Assembly: GCA_030637365.1 (NCBI GenBank)
Contig: DAOWGR010000005.1
Location: forward strand, 1 to 7,257
Direction: 5' to 3'
Source of the DNA: Elusimicrobiota bacterium
GTDB lineage: Bacteria > Elusimicrobiota > Elusimicrobia > Elusimicrobiales > UBA9959
Length of the DNA stretch: 7,257 bases
In this document: positions 6,035 to 7,257 of the stretch, piece after piece
Layout: each line of letters begins with the position of its first letter
Numbering within the stretch: position 1 is the first letter of the stretch
The notes under the pieces: model-generated
The model's input: the letters and a program-made list of their open reading frames with translations, nothing else
Told to the model about the DNA's origin: nothing
Database searches by the model: none
Program-made: the position numbers and the translations under genes

Positions 6035-6571
6035 TTATTTGCGCATCTGATCTACTATAAAATTCCAACAATACCCATCTATCTCATTGGAATAGGAGTC
6101 GTTATTTGACGTGAAAACCGCCGCATTACCGTAGAAATCTTCGAAATTAACGACATAGTTGTTTCCATAATTTGAATCCCACTGCTCTCCGACAAAAAAA
6201 GCAAGTTCAATTCTGATGATTTTTTCATAATAGTATGTTCCGGTTAAACCATAGCCATTCATTGAATGCGTCATAAAACCGGTACCATTCCATTCTTTAC
6301 CTATGCTGATTACGGATTCCGTTATCCTATTATCATTGTACACAACTCTAACTACGGCATTTATCACATCATGACCGGCAAGAATACCGCTTTTTTTATA
6401 ACCGATTACAAACTTCTCACTCATAACATTGCTCTTAACTCTGGCCACAATAGCGGGCCCTTTGGCGACAACACGAGCAGTTTGCCAAGTATAATCCGGG
6501 GCATAATTGGACGCATTGCCGATTCCAGCCGTCACAAACATAAGCGCAGCCATTACTATAAGTTTTTTCAT
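6035..6571 (-). CDS. Small secreted protein with a CBM21-like carbohydrate-binding motif
   Basis: The 178-residue protein has a typical Sec signal peptide: KK at 2-3, a hydrophobic core at 4-15 and a likely cleavage after GNA at 18-20. The mature part is beta-rich in appearance, with many aromatic residues. At 120-143 a strand is followed by W131-D-S-N-Y-G-N-N-Y-V-V-N-F, close to the W-D-N-N-x-G-x-N-Y pattern of family-21 starch- and glycogen-binding modules. That suggests a periplasmic or exported glycan-binding domain with no catalytic partner in the chain. There is no lipobox and no other domain. The start is secure: AGGAGG lies four bases before the ATG at 6569-6571. A candidate promoter and an inverted repeat lie upstream and a terminator lies downstream, so it looks like a single-gene unit between mfd and tmRNA. 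The gene is certain; the carbohydrate-binding role is an inference from one motif. Confidence 0.85.
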   Translation of the reverse strand: MKKLIVMAALMFVTAGIGNASNYAPDYTWQTARVVAKGPAIVARVKSNVMSEKFVIGYKKSGILAGHDVINAVVRVVYNDNRITESVISIGKEWNGTGFMTHSMNGYGLTGTYYYEKIIRIELAFFVGEQWDSNYGNNYVVNFEDFYGNAAVFTSNNDSYSNEIDGYCWNFIVDQMRK

Positions 6572-6583
6572 TTCGCCTCCTTA

Positions 6584-6613
6584 ATTTGTACTCTGCCGTT
6601 AAACTGTACAAAT
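6584..6613. promoter_or_regulatory. Operator-like inverted repeat before the secreted-protein gene
   Basis: ATTTGTAC (6584-6591) and GTACAAAT (6606-6613) are a perfect 8-base inverted repeat separated by 14 bases. It covers the expected transcription start of the candidate promoter and ends about three bases before the ribosome binding site. It could bind a dimeric repressor or fold as a leader hairpin next to the ribosome site. Confidence 0.4.
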
Positions 6614-6640
6614 AATGAAACACCGCGATAAAAGGCTAAA
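6612..6640 (-). promoter_or_regulatory. Candidate sigma-70 promoter of the secreted-protein gene
   Basis: On the minus strand TTTAGC (6640-6635) and CATTAT (6617-6612) are 17 bases apart, matching 3 of 6 and 4 of 6 consensus positions. Transcription would start near 6605, about 35 bases before the ATG. The spacing is ideal but the -35 match is weak. Confidence 0.35.
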
Positions 6641-6662
6641 GTACTGTTTTTTAATATTTTTG

Positions 6663-6682
6663 GGCCTATGGATAATTAGGCC
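6663..6682. repeat. Perfect 6-bp inverted repeat in the mfd downstream spacer
   Basis: GGCCTA (6663-6668) pairs with TAGGCC (6677-6682) around an 8-base loop. It has no T-run on the minus strand, so it is not a standard terminator for mfd. Another 6-bp stem, ATCGCC (6713-6718) with GGCGAT (6724-6729), lies nearer mfd. The spacer contains no gene. Confidence 0.35.
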
Positions 6683-6730
6683 GAATGGACTATCCCACCA
6701 GCCCCCCTGATTATCGCCCAAACGGCGATT

Positions 6731-6770
6731 AAAAAAACGAGTGGCGATTATTGCGCCACAAGCAGTGGCG
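6731..6770 (-). terminator. mfd terminator with two mutually exclusive hairpins
   Basis: On the transcript, starting three bases after the mfd stop, three arms follow: CGCCAC (6770-6765), GTGGCG (6759-6754) and CGCCAC (6746-6741). After TCG comes a run of seven T (6737-6731). The middle arm can pair with either neighbour, but only pairing with the last arm sits next to the T-run and forms an intrinsic terminator. The first pairing would compete with it. The arms are seen directly; any regulatory switching is inference. Confidence 0.75.
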
Positions 6771-6773
6771 GAA

Positions 6774-7257
6774 CTATTTGGTGAAAACTTTCATGGCTTC
6801 TTTTATTGTTTTTATGGGCTTATCAACCGAATTTATTCTTATGCCGTCGCCGAATTTTGACGGCACAAAAATTATGGAGTCTTTAAATATTCCCCTCCAT
6901 TTAGTCAATACGGCCATATCTATGGGAGACTTCGGCTTAAAAAAGATTTCAATGAAATTTTCTTTTTGATTAACCGCTCTTACGGCATGCTTTGACAATG
7001 ATTTTCTAAGCTTTAATATTTCGGCAAAATTTTTAAGCGGCAAAGGCGCCGCGCCGGATAAATCTTCCAACTCTTTTAAAATACCGTTTATATCTTCAAG
7101 CTTGGCATTGAGAAGCTTTTTATAAAAATTGAGCCTTTCCATGTCATCGTTTATATAACCCGAGGGAATAAAAGCCGGAACCTTCAAATCTATTTCAATC
7201 TCTTGGGCTTCTTTTTTAACAATCCGTCCTTTAAGCTTATCCCCTTCTCCATTCAGC
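6774..7257 (-). CDS. mfd: Transcription-repair coupling factor Mfd, C-terminal part (5' end beyond the window)
   Basis: Mfd is a DNA translocase that pushes stalled RNA polymerase off damaged template and recruits UvrA for nucleotide excision repair. The visible 160 residues are open from the window edge to the TAG at 6774-6776. They correspond to the C-terminal TRCF domain: an acidic linker, then a VPAFIPSGYI segment matching the family's V-x-A-Y-I-P-x-x-Y-I, followed by an M-E-R-L-x-F-Y-K-K-L helix and a helical segment with PLPLKNFAEILKLR, where the family usually has G-P-L-P-x-x-V-x-N-L-L. The helicase and RNA polymerase-interaction domains lie outside the window. Full-length Mfd is about 1,100 residues, so this is about a seventh of it. 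The N-terminal limit cannot be seen, and a TTG at 7185-7187 should not be taken as a start. A strong terminator-like structure follows the stop. Confidence 0.92.
   Translation of the reverse strand, partial: LNGEGDKLKGRIVKKEAQEIEIDLKVPAFIPSGYINDDMERLNFYKKLLNAKLEDINGILKELEDLSGAAPLPLKNFAEILKLRKSLSKHAVRAVNQKENFIEIFFKPKSPIDMAVLTKWRGIFKDSIIFVPSKFGDGIRINSVDKPIKTIKEAMKVFTK

Overview
The window reads almost entirely from the minus strand, right to left. It looks like bacterial chromosome: it contains a tmRNA, the end of the repair translocase Mfd, and ordinary housekeeping and signalling genes. The DNA is moderately AT-rich, with many AAA, GAA and TTT codons. Shine-Dalgarno sequences are good at several starts. 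Intergenic DNA is full of hairpins and short degenerate repeats. No marker fixes the phylum. The protein style and repeat-rich spacers would suit an uncultured Elusimicrobiota- or Omnitrophota-like lineage, but that is a weak inference. I see no phage, transposase, CRISPR array or tRNA gene.

Right part (about 7257-5980): the C-terminal 160 residues of Mfd end at 6774. They are followed by an unusual trio of interlocking hairpins that ends in a T-run terminator. Next comes a small secreted protein (6035-6571). It has a clean Sec signal peptide and a W-D-x-N-x-G-x-N-Y motif like that of family-21 carbohydrate-binding modules. A candidate promoter, an operator-like inverted repeat, a strong ribosome binding site and its own terminator surround it.

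Middle (about 5980-4876): a complete one-piece tmRNA (ssrA, 5302-5649, minus) has a readable tag, ANSNEMAWAHA, and a strong intrinsic terminator. It is flanked on both sides by non-coding DNA packed with GC-rich hairpins. These look like mobile intergenic repeats rather than genes.

Left part (4875-1): five genes run in one direction with small gaps and no visible terminator between them, so they are probably one transcription unit. Two membrane-anchored GAF-GGDEF diguanylate cyclases overlap by 8 bases. The first keeps the RxxD product-inhibition site and the second has lost its Arg. Then come an SppA-type signal peptide peptidase, a Yip1-like membrane protein whose ribosome binding site lies inside the end of sppA, and NAD(P)H-hydrate epimerase, cut off by the window edge. 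Three of the five are membrane proteins with signalling or membrane-proteolysis roles, while the epimerase is metabolite repair. A functional link among them is not shown by the sequence. No unmistakably new system is visible. The best leads are the tmRNA tag ending, the overlapping cyclase pair, the CBM21-like secreted protein and the structured spacers.
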